Shown in pieces: positions 1 to 8,563 of a DNA stretch of 47,996 nucleotides. The first letter of the stretch is position 1. Each line of letters opens with the position of its first letter. The notes below the pieces were generated by a model. It searched no databases and was not told the origin of the DNA. It worked only from the letters and a program-made list of their open reading frames with translations. The stretch comes from a virus: positions 1 through 47,996 of IMG/VR virus record IMGVR_UViG_3300034736_000504. One strand, given 5' to 3'. A program made the translations under genes and the position numbers.

Positions 1-385
1 ACCATCTATTCCACCATTTGCTTCCTGGACTTAGATTAGTTGTCATATGTATACTTTGGTACTTGGGTGCTGTATCACTACAGTAATGGTCTATGACCTC
101 CCCAAAGTATTTATAAGCTGTAGGCTCGCCGCCACTAAAACTAAAGTGATAATCAGTAAATCCATTTTCTCTAGCCTGTGCTTTAATATTGTCAATTGCT
201 TGTTTATATACTTCTAATGCTTGATGATCAGGAGTACTACTGCGAGCATAGGGCCAGCAATAGCTACAATTGTAGTTACAAAACCTAGCAAGAATCCAAC
301 TAACTGTAAACAAGTTTGTGTTCAACAGCGTCTTTTGTCCGAAGCTTGTTATATCTTCAAATGGTATGTTTTGAAAGTTACTCAT
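1..385 (-). CDS. Radical SAM enzyme (C-terminus beyond window edge)
   Basis: The first 128 residues are present and the rest runs off the left edge. A canonical radical-SAM motif CX3CX2C (CNYNCSYC) lies at residues 36-43, where it would hold a [4Fe-4S] cluster that cleaves S-adenosylmethionine. The SAM-contact motif SGGEP follows at residues 84-88. The ATG overlaps the TGA stop of the preceding gene (ATGA), so translation is probably coupled. Unlike the four Twitch-type proteins upstream, it has only about 35 residues before the core motif, so any auxiliary cluster would have to be C-terminal and outside the window. It is the thirteenth gene of the operon that begins at 13415. The family is certain; the substrate is unknown. 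Confidence 0.9.
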   Translation of the reverse strand, partial: MSNFQNIPFEDITSFGQKTLLNTNLFTVSWILARFCNYNCSYCWPYARSSTPDHQALEVYKQAIDNIKAQARENGFTDYHFSFSGGEPTAYKYFGEVIDHYCSDTAPKYQSIHMTTNLSPGSKWWNRW

Positions 386-1428
386 TTTCTACTATCGTAT
401 AACGCTTTAGAGCATACTTTAACACAAGTTAGGCATTTATTCTTTCCTTGCCAAAAGTCTGGCATTTTTTTAAATAAATTTTCGTTAGTGTTTAAGACAG
501 CATCGTGGCAGTTAGGCACGCCTACAGTTTTTAATATAGTCTTTGTGTTGTCTACACTTAAATTTCTAAGATAATGAATTGGTAATTTTTCTTCCACTGG
601 TTGTTCAATATATTCACCGCCTATCCAACAGCAAGGAAATATATTACCATAAGGATCTATATAAACACCTTTCTCAGTTACGCACTTAGGCTCAATTATT
701 GCTGATTCAACTGCTGCGTTACGCACCGCTGGGTCTACAAGTGCATTTAAACTATTATTAGGAGTTTTTTTAAACCTTTCTGTTTGTGCAGGAGCAATAG
801 TGTATTCTACATTACCATTGTTATCGTGTACTTCAAACTCTTTCATTTCGTAAAATCGTGTAGTACTTACAAAGTTTACTTCTTGTACACCTAATGATAA
901 TAGATAACTTTCTAATTCATCTACTTCGTGCTCGTTATGTTCAAACACTAAGCTATCAACACGGGCAATGCCTCCTGCATCACAGAATGCTTTTAAGTTT
1001 TCGATCACTTTATCAAATTTTGTATTCTTACGGTATAATTCGTGTTTGCCTTTAAATCCATCAACAGCAAACGCAACATCAATATTATGCTGTGCTAGTT
1101 TTGTCCACCATTCAGGATTGCGCATGCCTCCATTAGTATGTATTCCTAACCGAACTGTAGGATTGCATTCGCGTACATAAGAATATATTTCTAAACAATC
1201 ATTTGCAAAAGCTGGGTCACCATAGTTACCACAACTATAAAAATTATCCAACTGTGCTAAAAACTGTTTAGGAAACCATTCTTTAAATTGTGCAATGCTT
1301 ATATCTCCATTACGAATAAAAGGTCGAGTGGCACCGCCGTGAAAGTTTCTAGCACACATTGGACATTGTGCTTGACATTTATCAGTTAGTTCAATGTGTA
1401 CTGTTTTAATGTCACTTACAAGTTGCAT
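382..1428 (-). CDS. Radical SAM / SPASM domain protein
   Basis: This 348-residue protein has the CX3CX2C motif at residues 18, 22 and 25 (CQAQCPMC). A divergent SAM-contact segment, GNYGDPA, replaces the usual GGEP. The C-terminal part is a classical SPASM domain: Cys249, then a G-x-I-F-P-C-C segment with Cys266/267, Cys317, and the cluster Cys332, Cys335, Cys339. SPASM domains hold auxiliary Fe-S clusters, and family members often modify peptides or proteins, though sugar substrates are also known. I chose the ATG at 1428 because AGGAG lies 7 bases upstream at 1436-1440. The in-frame ATG at 1458 adds ten residues and has no comparable ribosome site. It overlaps the glycosyltransferase upstream by 17 bases and the next radical-SAM gene by 4. 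The substrate is unknown. Confidence 0.9.
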   Translation of the reverse strand: MQLVSDIKTVHIELTDKCQAQCPMCARNFHGGATRPFIRNGDISIAQFKEWFPKQFLAQLDNFYSCGNYGDPAFANDCLEIYSYVRECNPTVRLGIHTNGGMRNPEWWTKLAQHNIDVAFAVDGFKGKHELYRKNTKFDKVIENLKAFCDAGGIARVDSLVFEHNEHEVDELESYLLSLGVQEVNFVSTTRFYEMKEFEVHDNNGNVEYTIAPAQTERFKKTPNNSLNALVDPAVRNAAVESAIIEPKCVTEKGVYIDPYGNIFPCCWIGGEYIEQPVEEKLPIHYLRNLSVDNTKTILKTVGVPNCHDAVLNTNENLFKKMPDFWQGKNKCLTCVKVCSKALYDSRK

Positions 1429-3340
1429 TAAATCTCTCCTGTAACCATTCAAAGTCATTTATTAGCCGAAGATTAGAGCTGCTAGAAATCCCAAACTCCC
1501 TGCCAGCGATAGCACCTTTAATAGCAAACTCGCCGAAGGGCACATTTCTTCCCATTGTTGTCCATATATGTAATCTTTCTTCTGATTCATTATCTACTTG
1601 TCCCCTTATTGCTTTTGATGATAATTTGCAACATTCTCTAAATGCACTTTTCCAAGTTTCAAAAGCGCCAATATTAAATGCTGCAATGTTACTAACTTTA
1701 GGCATTGCATTAAATTTTGAACTAATACTAGTTGTCATATCTGTTGTAGTTACGTCCATATTAATTGTTTCTTTAACTGGAAATAATTTTACTCCGCCGT
1801 ACCCATATTCTAAATCATTAATAGGATTCTTACTTCTCCAAACAAATACTTGATCTCTTTGCCACTTAGGTACCTGGTAATCAAAAGTAAAATTGTCAAG
1901 TACATATGCATCACCATCTACTACCCAAAACATATTTGTGTCACATAGATTAGCAGCTTTTATATGCGCTTGATGTATTCCTTTTACTCCGTGTACCCGC
2001 TTTATACGAGGAAACTTTTTAGCAAGTCTTTCAAAGTTTTCATCTGCGTTAGACTCGTTATAACTAATAAAAACTATATCGTATAGCTTCGGCGCAGACG
2101 CTTCTATGTTAACTTCTTTTTTCTGTGTAAAGAATCTATAATCAAATTCACGTTGTGCAAGCTTTTTATCTTTATGTATCAAAAATATACCATCATGATA
2201 TTTGCCGTTTTTAAATACATGGACATTGTCTTTTTGATGTGACGAAATTTGATAATCAAACTTAAATGTAACATCAACATCTTCTGGTACAACATAGAAG
2301 AAATCAGTCGATGTTGTTTCCTTTGCTTTACAATAATCATTGTAATTGCTTACTACAAAAGCATCGTATGGCTTAGGCCTACTTGCTTGAATGTCATGTT
2401 CTTTTTTATTTGTTATAAATTTATAATCAAACTCTCGCTGGCTAATTTTACTATGCTTGCTACACAATATGATGCCATCATAATATTTGCCATTTTTAAA
2501 TACGTGATTTATCTTCCTATCAAATTCAGCATCGTGACTAAAGTATAAATCAAATTCAAAGCTATCGTTAACATAAACGTGGGATGGCACCAACCAAAAC
2601 ATTTCTGTTTTACAAGTATTAAATATTTTTAGATATTCGTTGTAGCTACTAACATTGTGTGAAATATCATATTGCCTAGGGCCACTTACTACATCATCCC
2701 ATTGTTTTGCATTTACTAAAAATCTATAGTCTATTTGTCTTTTATTAAGAGGCTTATGTTTTGAACAAAGAAACACACCATTATATAAATCTTTGCTATC
2801 TACCCTATGAACAAATGCATGGTTTTCTTTTCTATCATAACTGTTGTGATGACTAAAATAAAAGCTGTCAATATATGACTTAATGTATTTTAAATTATGC
2901 GACACAGCCCAAAACATTTCAGTAGAACTGTTTTCTAAGGCGTGTTCGTAATCATCCCAATTATCAACATAAAAGGTATCAAACGCCTTGGGTGTACTTG
3001 CTATAATGTCTACTTCTTTTTTGTTTAGAAAGAATCGATGTGCAAGTTCACGAGAGCTAATGCTTAACTTTTTTGGAACCAATAGCACACCGTCATAGTA
3101 TTCACTGTTTAAAAACGTATGAACAATATCTTGACTCCATTCATCTGCTACATAGTCAAATTTAAAGTCATCGGATATATCAATGTCAGGCCAGACTACC
3201 CAGAACATTTTAGTAAGCACTTTACGTTGGGCTTGCTCAAATGTATCAGCTTTTTTAGCTCTTGGATATGCATCTTTAAGTTTATTCCACGCTTCGATTG
3301 CATAGCTAGAGTTATTGGTTATAAAGACAATATCAGACAT
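1412..3340 (-). CDS. Glycosyltransferase-like protein with four degenerate module repeats
   Basis: This 642-residue protein is built of about 100-residue units. Each has a MFW-x-V core (residues 45, 142, 247, about 347 and 470), then F-x-FDY, an H-x-F-x-NGKYYDG segment, an REFDYRF segment and an AS-x-PK-x-YD end. Only the last unit has a DxD-type metal/sugar-nucleotide motif (D475-G-D477). From about residue 420 to the end it aligns by eye with the 299-residue protein at 9926-10825, sharing KRVHGV, a YGxGG segment and DFEWL near the C-terminus. I read it as a GT-A-like transferase fused to four degenerate copies of its own core, which may bind substrate or act as spacers. It starts 15 bases after the upstream gene with only a weak ribosome site. 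The donor and acceptor are unknown. Confidence 0.65.
   Translation of the reverse strand: MSDIVFITNNSSYAIEAWNKLKDAYPRAKKADTFEQAQRKVLTKMFWVVWPDIDISDDFKFDYVADEWSQDIVHTFLNSEYYDGVLLVPKKLSISSRELAHRFFLNKKEVDIIASTPKAFDTFYVDNWDDYEHALENSSTEMFWAVSHNLKYIKSYIDSFYFSHHNSYDRKENHAFVHRVDSKDLYNGVFLCSKHKPLNKRQIDYRFLVNAKQWDDVVSGPRQYDISHNVSSYNEYLKIFNTCKTEMFWLVPSHVYVNDSFEFDLYFSHDAEFDRKINHVFKNGKYYDGIILCSKHSKISQREFDYKFITNKKEHDIQASRPKPYDAFVVSNYNDYCKAKETTSTDFFYVVPEDVDVTFKFDYQISSHQKDNVHVFKNGKYHDGIFLIHKDKKLAQREFDYRFFTQKKEVNIEASAPKLYDIVFISYNESNADENFERLAKKFPRIKRVHGVKGIHQAHIKAANLCDTNMFWVVDGDAYVLDNFTFDYQVPKWQRDQVFVWRSKNPINDLEYGYGGVKLFPVKETINMDVTTTDMTTSISSKFNAMPKVSNIAAFNIGAFETWKSAFRECCKLSSKAIRGQVDNESEERLHIWTTMGRNVPFGEFAIKGAIAGREFGISSSSNLRLINDFEWLQERFNATCK
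2096..3340 (-). repeat. Four tandem ~100-residue protein repeats in the glycosyltransferase-like gene
   Basis: Residues 1 to about 415 contain four units with the shared order MFWxV, FDY, NGKYYDG, REFDYRF and xASxPKxYD. The residues aligned with the catalytic DGD of the fifth unit are PDID, SHNL, PSHV and PEDV, so the DxD spacing is lost or shifted. The similarity is clear in protein, and less so in DNA, which suggests an old expansion. Confidence 0.7.
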
Positions 3341-3355
3341 AGTTATAGTTTACAC

Positions 3356-4663
3356 TCATTCCCACCGCATGTCAACAAATAATTCTAAAAATTTTGATTG
3401 CATACGGCGTTCAAAGAATAATTGTTGATTCTTTTTTAAGAAAGGAATACTTTCATTCATTAATTCTGTTAACTTTTCCTTAGGCATATCAGCTAGCCAT
3501 TGCAAATTGTTAACTATTTCATTAGAACGTTTGGCAGAGTTATAAATGCTGTCATAATGTTGGTTAATTAATTCGTTGCAACTAAAGTAACCTTCGCTAT
3601 TTAAATATGTCATAGTATCTACATTGCCTAGTATCATAAAGGGATGTCCTAATGCAATACTTTGCCAAACTTTTAGACCTGGTGATAATGCTGCAATTTC
3701 ATTTCTATAGCTAGTATGTGTATCTACAAAATTTTCGTCACAAATAATTGTTACTACAGTATTTTCTAATAATTCGTTATCATAATATAGTATGTCAGTA
3801 TTATTAGATATAGGTAACTTAGATAGATTTTTAAATATACCACGCTTTTGATCTTTTTCTAGCATACTTGCTCTAGGATTAATATGATTATCGTTAAGAG
3901 TAGTTACTTGATAGTTACCTATATCAAAGTTAAAATTACCAAACTTTAACATATTTTTGTAAATTAATTCTAAGTAAAGTGCTATGTCATGATCTCGAGG
4001 ATGTGTAGAAACTACATTAAATAAAGTATTAGGTTTCCAACTAGAATGATCAATCAATTTGTCATTTGCTTTAAACAAGAAATTAGCGTCTTGTGGTGCA
4101 ACCCAGTCTAGGTTAGACTGTCCGAACCTTACTTTATAAATTATCTGAGAATATATCTGGCACCAATCTATTCCATACACATTTTCTAATTCTAATAGAT
4201 GTTTGTATGTACACCGTATATCACCTAATACAACATAGATACTATCTTTAGATATTCCTGAATCAATAAGTCCATGTATGTGTTTTTTAAGTTGTAGTGC
4301 TTTCCACAAGCTACCCGTAAACGACGGTGCTAGTATTAATAACTTCATACGTTGTTTTTTTATAAGTTGCTTTGCCCTGGGAGAAATAAGATGCACCCAA
4401 TCTCTATTCCATCTGTGAAATAAATCAGTTATTTCTAATGGATAGAATAAATTAGTTGCCCGCTGTTTTCCTGTAAACAAATCTATTACAATTTTATTTG
4501 CTTTCATTACAAAATAAAACGTGTTTATTATATTAATAGGCGACGATATTGTTTTATTTTTATTAAACGGAATCTGTCTAATGTCTTTAGTAAGGCCAAT
4601 ATTAGTCGTTCCGTTTGGCGCAGGAATACCGTCTATAATATTATCGTAATAAAAGTTTATCAT
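3356..4663 (-). CDS. Unknown protein, possibly glycosyltransferase-like
   Basis: This 435-residue protein has no motif I can assign firmly. The C-terminal third contains a segment (LKVWQSIALGHPFMILGN) followed by an acidic/aromatic tail, which recalls the nucleotide-sugar-binding half of GT-B or exostosin-like transferases, but no catalytic residue can be pointed to. The ATG at 4663 is preferred: it gives a 23-base overlap with the upstream gene and has an AAAGAG stretch before it. An in-frame ATG at 4708 would add 15 residues with no ribosome site. Its place between a glycosyltransferase-like gene and a radical-SAM gene in the same operon supports a role in the same modification pathway. That role is inferred from context only. 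Confidence 0.6.
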   Translation of the reverse strand: MINFYYDNIIDGIPAPNGTTNIGLTKDIRQIPFNKNKTISSPINIINTFYFVMKANKIVIDLFTGKQRATNLFYPLEITDLFHRWNRDWVHLISPRAKQLIKKQRMKLLILAPSFTGSLWKALQLKKHIHGLIDSGISKDSIYVVLGDIRCTYKHLLELENVYGIDWCQIYSQIIYKVRFGQSNLDWVAPQDANFLFKANDKLIDHSSWKPNTLFNVVSTHPRDHDIALYLELIYKNMLKFGNFNFDIGNYQVTTLNDNHINPRASMLEKDQKRGIFKNLSKLPISNNTDILYYDNELLENTVVTIICDENFVDTHTSYRNEIAALSPGLKVWQSIALGHPFMILGNVDTMTYLNSEGYFSCNELINQHYDSIYNSAKRSNEIVNNLQWLADMPKEKLTELMNESIPFLKKNQQLFFERRMQSKFLELFVDMRWE

Positions 4664-5819
4664 GCCACTCTTTAAATATTTCTTCGTACTGTTGATTACG
4701 TATGACATCTAACCGTTTGTTTTCATCAAAGAACTTTTCAAACGCTTGTGGATCATCTTCTTGACTTAGAAAATTATTTATTTGATTGTAAAATGGCATG
4801 TCGACAATTTTGTTTAAAATGGCTTGCTTGGCATGTTGAGGTGCGTTTGCTGCACTATAGTAATTTGGATGGTGTACCATATTATGCGAAACATTTACTC
4901 CTCTTGCACGGAAGTATTCCCAGAACTCTTTAATGTAGTAAATGTTCATTATACTAATAGTTTGTAGTATATATGTTTTGTGACCTAGGCTATGTAACCA
5001 TTCAAACGATTTTAGAATTTTATCCCATTTAGCAGGATGACGTAGGTAATTATTCCTATCTTCTAAATCATCAATTGACACCATAAATTCAACTTGCTTA
5101 AATGCATTCCACAAGTCTATATACTTGTCGTTAATAATTGTGCTATTTGTACTATAAACTAATGTAATGTTTTTTGCTAGGTCTTTAGTAATTAAAAATT
5201 CTAAAAATTTCATATGTTTGTCTACAAGTAACGGCTCGCCGCCATTTATATAAACTTTGCGTGTGTTGTTACAATGCTCTGCTAAGTTTGCCCAAAATTG
5301 CTCGTCTAGTGGCCAATTAAACAATGACTGCGGCATATCAAATTTTCTATCATTTAATTTTTCCCAATCACTTATCCACTTAGAACTGCTTTGCGGATTG
5401 CAACTGCGGCATGCTAAATTACAAATGTTACCTAGTCGTAATTCAATAAATTCAAAGTTAACTTCTGTTAATGTGCCATCAGACTGTGTAATACGCTGTG
5501 CATCTTGTAAGCTAAACTCTAATAAGCTAGTATCACGAGTACGCTTGCTTTCATTTCCTAATGCCTCGAGCTTGTAACACTTTGAACACGGCGATGGCAT
5601 TTTGCCATCTAACATGTCTTTACGGACTTGCTTAAACATATCCGAATTCATTATTTTTTCAAAGTCGTATGTGCTGTTATTTAATGTAATAAATTCACGT
5701 GGCAAATTCTGTGCTTCACTTGCACGATTAGTCATGTCGCTTTCACAACATAAAGTGACACTTCCGTGCGGGTGTGTTGCTAAATGTGTCCACGGTAACG
5801 GGCAAAATGTTTTACTCAA
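4641..5819 (-). CDS. Radical SAM protein with N-terminal Twitch domain
   Basis: With a TTG start this protein has 392 residues. The N-terminal part carries SPASM/Twitch-like cysteines (FCPLPW with Cys6, then Cys24/25, then CxxC at 78-81). The radical-SAM motif CX3CX2C is at 133, 137 and 140 (CNLACRSC), with GGEPLL after it. The auxiliary-cluster half therefore precedes the core. I chose TTG because it gives TTGAGTAA, an 8-base overlap identical in form to the ATGAGTAA junction at 12218 in the same operon, and the peptide then begins MSKTFC, as the other begins MSKGFC. A GTG at 5849 is also possible and would add ten residues. The substrate is unknown; such enzymes often modify peptides or sugars. 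Confidence 0.88.
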   Translation of the reverse strand: MSKTFCPLPWTHLATHPHGSVTLCCESDMTNRASEAQNLPREFITLNNSTYDFEKIMNSDMFKQVRKDMLDGKMPSPCSKCYKLEALGNESKRTRDTSLLEFSLQDAQRITQSDGTLTEVNFEFIELRLGNICNLACRSCNPQSSSKWISDWEKLNDRKFDMPQSLFNWPLDEQFWANLAEHCNNTRKVYINGGEPLLVDKHMKFLEFLITKDLAKNITLVYSTNSTIINDKYIDLWNAFKQVEFMVSIDDLEDRNNYLRHPAKWDKILKSFEWLHSLGHKTYILQTISIMNIYYIKEFWEYFRARGVNVSHNMVHHPNYYSAANAPQHAKQAILNKIVDMPFYNQINNFLSQEDDPQAFEKFFDENKRLDVIRNQQYEEIFKEWHDKLLLR

Positions 5820-7122
5820 TTGAATCCCACCATTGTTTTCCTGCAACACTTAAAGTTTCTCTAAATGTAACTTTCTGTTGTCGAATACTTTCTAAATATA
5901 AAATATTCTTTTTACCTCTGCGCCACCCGTCTTTATAATTAGGATATGCTTCTTCAAAAGTTGGACGAGTAAGCATATTCTCAAGGGTTTCTTGATAAAC
6001 TTTAGTTTTAGATGTTACTCTAGGATTAATGTAGTCTAATAATTCATGTATTTGCTCGTCTAGTACTGACCTAGGTAAACACATTGGACTCATTAATACA
6101 CTTGGATCAAATGCAAACGTAATTTTAAAGTAACTCTTTACATTAAGATCAGTGACTACATCAAACATTGCACGTAAATCAAACAAGCCTGGCGTAGTTA
6201 GTGTCACATCGAAAACCATTGCATCATTGCCGTACTTGTTTATTAGAAACATGCCGTCTTTAAAGTTCTGCAACCATTCGTTCCAGTTTAACCCTGTTCG
6301 TATATACTCGCCTACATCGCCTACTCCATCAATACTAGCACAAATGTTTACACGCTTAAAGTTATCTAGCATATTATATAGCTTATAGTCTTTGTAGTGC
6401 GTTCTTGACAAGTTAGTATTATATCGTACTACTACATTTTCGCTTTGTTTGGAGTCAACTAGCTGTTGCATTATACGCCAATGTATATCATACATAAGTG
6501 GTTCACCGCCTACCCAATACAACTCTTCAACTATGCCCTTGTCAACTGCTTCTTGGAGCTCTGTTTCAAGTACTTCTTTCTGGAAAGTGGCAATCTTCTT
6601 ACGAGTGTTAGGCTGCATCCACTTTTCAGTGTCGTAGTTAACTTTATTGTGCTTTATCTTTTCAGTTTCCCAACTCGAACTTAGCTGTTCGCCGCACATT
6701 CGACACTTAAAGTTACATAAGTTACTAATACGATAATCAAAGCTAATAGGCTGCATGGAAGTGTAGCCATCTTCTCGTGTGCTTGCAATTATATCTTCAA
6801 CTTTATGCGAAAATAAGTTTTTAGTAAAATAGTCTTTATAAGTATGCAAGTTTAGAACTTGATTATTACACACATCACACTGACTAATCTTTTCACCTGC
6901 AAGAATACGCTTGCGAATATCTTTCATATACTCACTATTCCAATGCTCGTCTAAGCTTATTGGCGCAAACTCTGTGTTATCACTGTCACCGGCGTCAATA
7001 TATTGCTTTTGAAAGCTTGCATCTTCTCTACTAGCACAACACAATCTACGTTCGCCCTGTGGGCTAACATAAGTGTGGGTCCATGGTGCTGTACAAAAGT
7101 ATGGACCAACTTTATCAGTCAT
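5812..7122 (-). CDS. Radical SAM protein with N-terminal Twitch domain
   Basis: This 436-residue protein has the same layout as its downstream neighbour. Auxiliary-cluster cysteines lie at Cys10 (FCTAPWTH), Cys28/29 and CxxC at 82-85. The core CX3CX2C is at 136, 140 and 143 (CNFKCRMC), followed by GGEPLM. The APWTH-x-PQG-x-CC pattern is that of SPASM/Twitch Fe-S sites, here placed before the core instead of after it. The ATG overlaps the upstream stop by 8 bases without a strong ribosome site, so translation is likely coupled. It is only moderately similar to the two larger Twitch proteins upstream, so the four are not recent copies of one gene. The substrate is unknown. Confidence 0.9.
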   Translation of the reverse strand: MTDKVGPYFCTAPWTHTYVSPQGERRLCCASREDASFQKQYIDAGDSDNTEFAPISLDEHWNSEYMKDIRKRILAGEKISQCDVCNNQVLNLHTYKDYFTKNLFSHKVEDIIASTREDGYTSMQPISFDYRISNLCNFKCRMCGEQLSSSWETEKIKHNKVNYDTEKWMQPNTRKKIATFQKEVLETELQEAVDKGIVEELYWVGGEPLMYDIHWRIMQQLVDSKQSENVVVRYNTNLSRTHYKDYKLYNMLDNFKRVNICASIDGVGDVGEYIRTGLNWNEWLQNFKDGMFLINKYGNDAMVFDVTLTTPGLFDLRAMFDVVTDLNVKSYFKITFAFDPSVLMSPMCLPRSVLDEQIHELLDYINPRVTSKTKVYQETLENMLTRPTFEEAYPNYKDGWRRGKKNILYLESIRQQKVTFRETLSVAGKQWWDSIE

Positions 7123-8563
7123 AGGTTGCCAATGGTTTGTCTATATTTTTGTTATCAGGCGTTAGTATCCAGCCTTCTTTTTCGGCAAGTTCCATAATAC
7201 TTGCGTCTGTATCAGGTATGCTATCTACCCAGTCTGTTAGAATATTAGGAAATACACTTAAACTCTTGTTTCTACGAACATCATATTGTGCATAGAACGT
7301 TTTAAAGTCTCGCCACAGTGTAGCAGGATTACTTGTACGTCTATGCGGAGCATCTACTGTGACAAGATAGTCAATTAACCGCTCAACACTTGCAAGTTCA
7401 AACTCGCTCCAGCCAGGCTTGCCTTTATTAAGCTCGTACCAACTAGACAAGTTTGCATGACAATGGTCTTTAATATGATTTGGTAATGCTAATGGGCTCT
7501 GAAAACTTGGAAAACGTAGTAAGTTTAAACTTACACTAGGTTTTCTGCTTTGAGTAAGTTCTTTTAATTTGTACACTTCATCTAAGAAGTCGGTAATTGT
7601 AAACAAGCACAAACTGTTAATAGTCATCATAATATGTACACCTTTAGTATTACCTTCTAAAAGAAGTCTCTTGGTGTTTTCTAACCACTGGTCGTATACT
7701 AAGCCGTCACGTATGTATTCTGCTTGATCGCCTGTTGCTTCACAACTTGTATATACTTCAAAGTGCTTCATGCCATGTGACTTAGCAATTAACTTGTCTA
7801 TAATATCATCTTTAGCAATAAGATTTGAGTTAATAGCAAACCGCATGTCTGATTCTTGTTCATTGAACCAATCAAACAGCTTCCAGGTGTTGCCGCTCAT
7901 TAAAGGTTCACCGCCTGTAATACGCAACTCTTCTAAACTATCTGCTAAACCGTTATCCCACCATTTCCAAAATGCTTGTATGTAAGGATTATCGTCGTCA
8001 TTCTTATACGGCTGTGTCCAACTGCCGTCTTGTCGAAAGGCGCCTGCGCCGTCACTTACAAGGTTAGTGTATTCGCCATTCTTTTTAATATCTTTAGCCC
8101 AAGTTGTACTAAATGATGCATTACAATAAGAACATGCTAAATTACAAGTTCTATCAAATGCAATTTCAAAAGTTTTTAAGTTGACATTGCTGTTATGGTC
8201 CATATCATATGCTTGCTGCAATTCTTTGTCTGTATAGATAATACTTTTAAAAGTCCTATCACTAACAGCATCCGTTTTCATATCTTCCATCTTCCAGCAA
8301 TACTCGCACTCTGCAGGACGTTCACCAGTTTGCATTTGGCGGCGCATCTCTTTCTTATGTTTAGTATTATGGATAGCAGTAAAATCTGCTTCTACTTCTT
8401 CAAGTGGAATTTTATGTGCTGGCGGGTGATGACAACTAGCAGTTGTTCCACTACCTAACCAAGTAGTAGCATTAAACCATTTTGCTCCGCAGAAACTTTC
8501 AGACTTAGTGTCTAAAACTCGTTCTTTGTACTGCTGTAATGTTTCGTCGGGTAATTTAGCCAT
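7115..8563 (-). CDS. Radical SAM protein with N-terminal Twitch domain (paralogue 2 of a tandem pair)
   Basis: This 482-residue protein has Cys25 (FCGAKW), Cys44 in a SCHHPPAHKIPLEE segment and CEYCW at 86-89. The radical-SAM CX3CX2C is at 140, 144 and 147 (CNLACSYC), with TGGEPLM after it. The spacing of the four N-terminal cysteines is the same as in the upstream neighbour, and the segment around SCHHP and IPLEE is nearly the same, so the two genes arose by duplication. A GAGG ribosome site lies just inside the upstream gene end, and the genes overlap by 8 bases. The family is certain. The conserved His-His-Pro beside the second cysteine is a distinguishing feature of this pair. The substrate is unknown. 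Confidence 0.9.
   Translation of the reverse strand: MAKLPDETLQQYKERVLDTKSESFCGAKWFNATTWLGSGTTASCHHPPAHKIPLEEVEADFTAIHNTKHKKEMRRQMQTGERPAECEYCWKMEDMKTDAVSDRTFKSIIYTDKELQQAYDMDHNSNVNLKTFEIAFDRTCNLACSYCNASFSTTWAKDIKKNGEYTNLVSDGAGAFRQDGSWTQPYKNDDDNPYIQAFWKWWDNGLADSLEELRITGGEPLMSGNTWKLFDWFNEQESDMRFAINSNLIAKDDIIDKLIAKSHGMKHFEVYTSCEATGDQAEYIRDGLVYDQWLENTKRLLLEGNTKGVHIMMTINSLCLFTITDFLDEVYKLKELTQSRKPSVSLNLLRFPSFQSPLALPNHIKDHCHANLSSWYELNKGKPGWSEFELASVERLIDYLVTVDAPHRRTSNPATLWRDFKTFYAQYDVRRNKSLSVFPNILTDWVDSIPDTDASIMELAEKEGWILTPDNKNIDKPLATYD

Noticed and set aside
221-574. Plus-strand open frame of 117 codons
   Set aside because: It is antisense to two radical-SAM genes with clear motifs and has no ribosome site or recognisable product.
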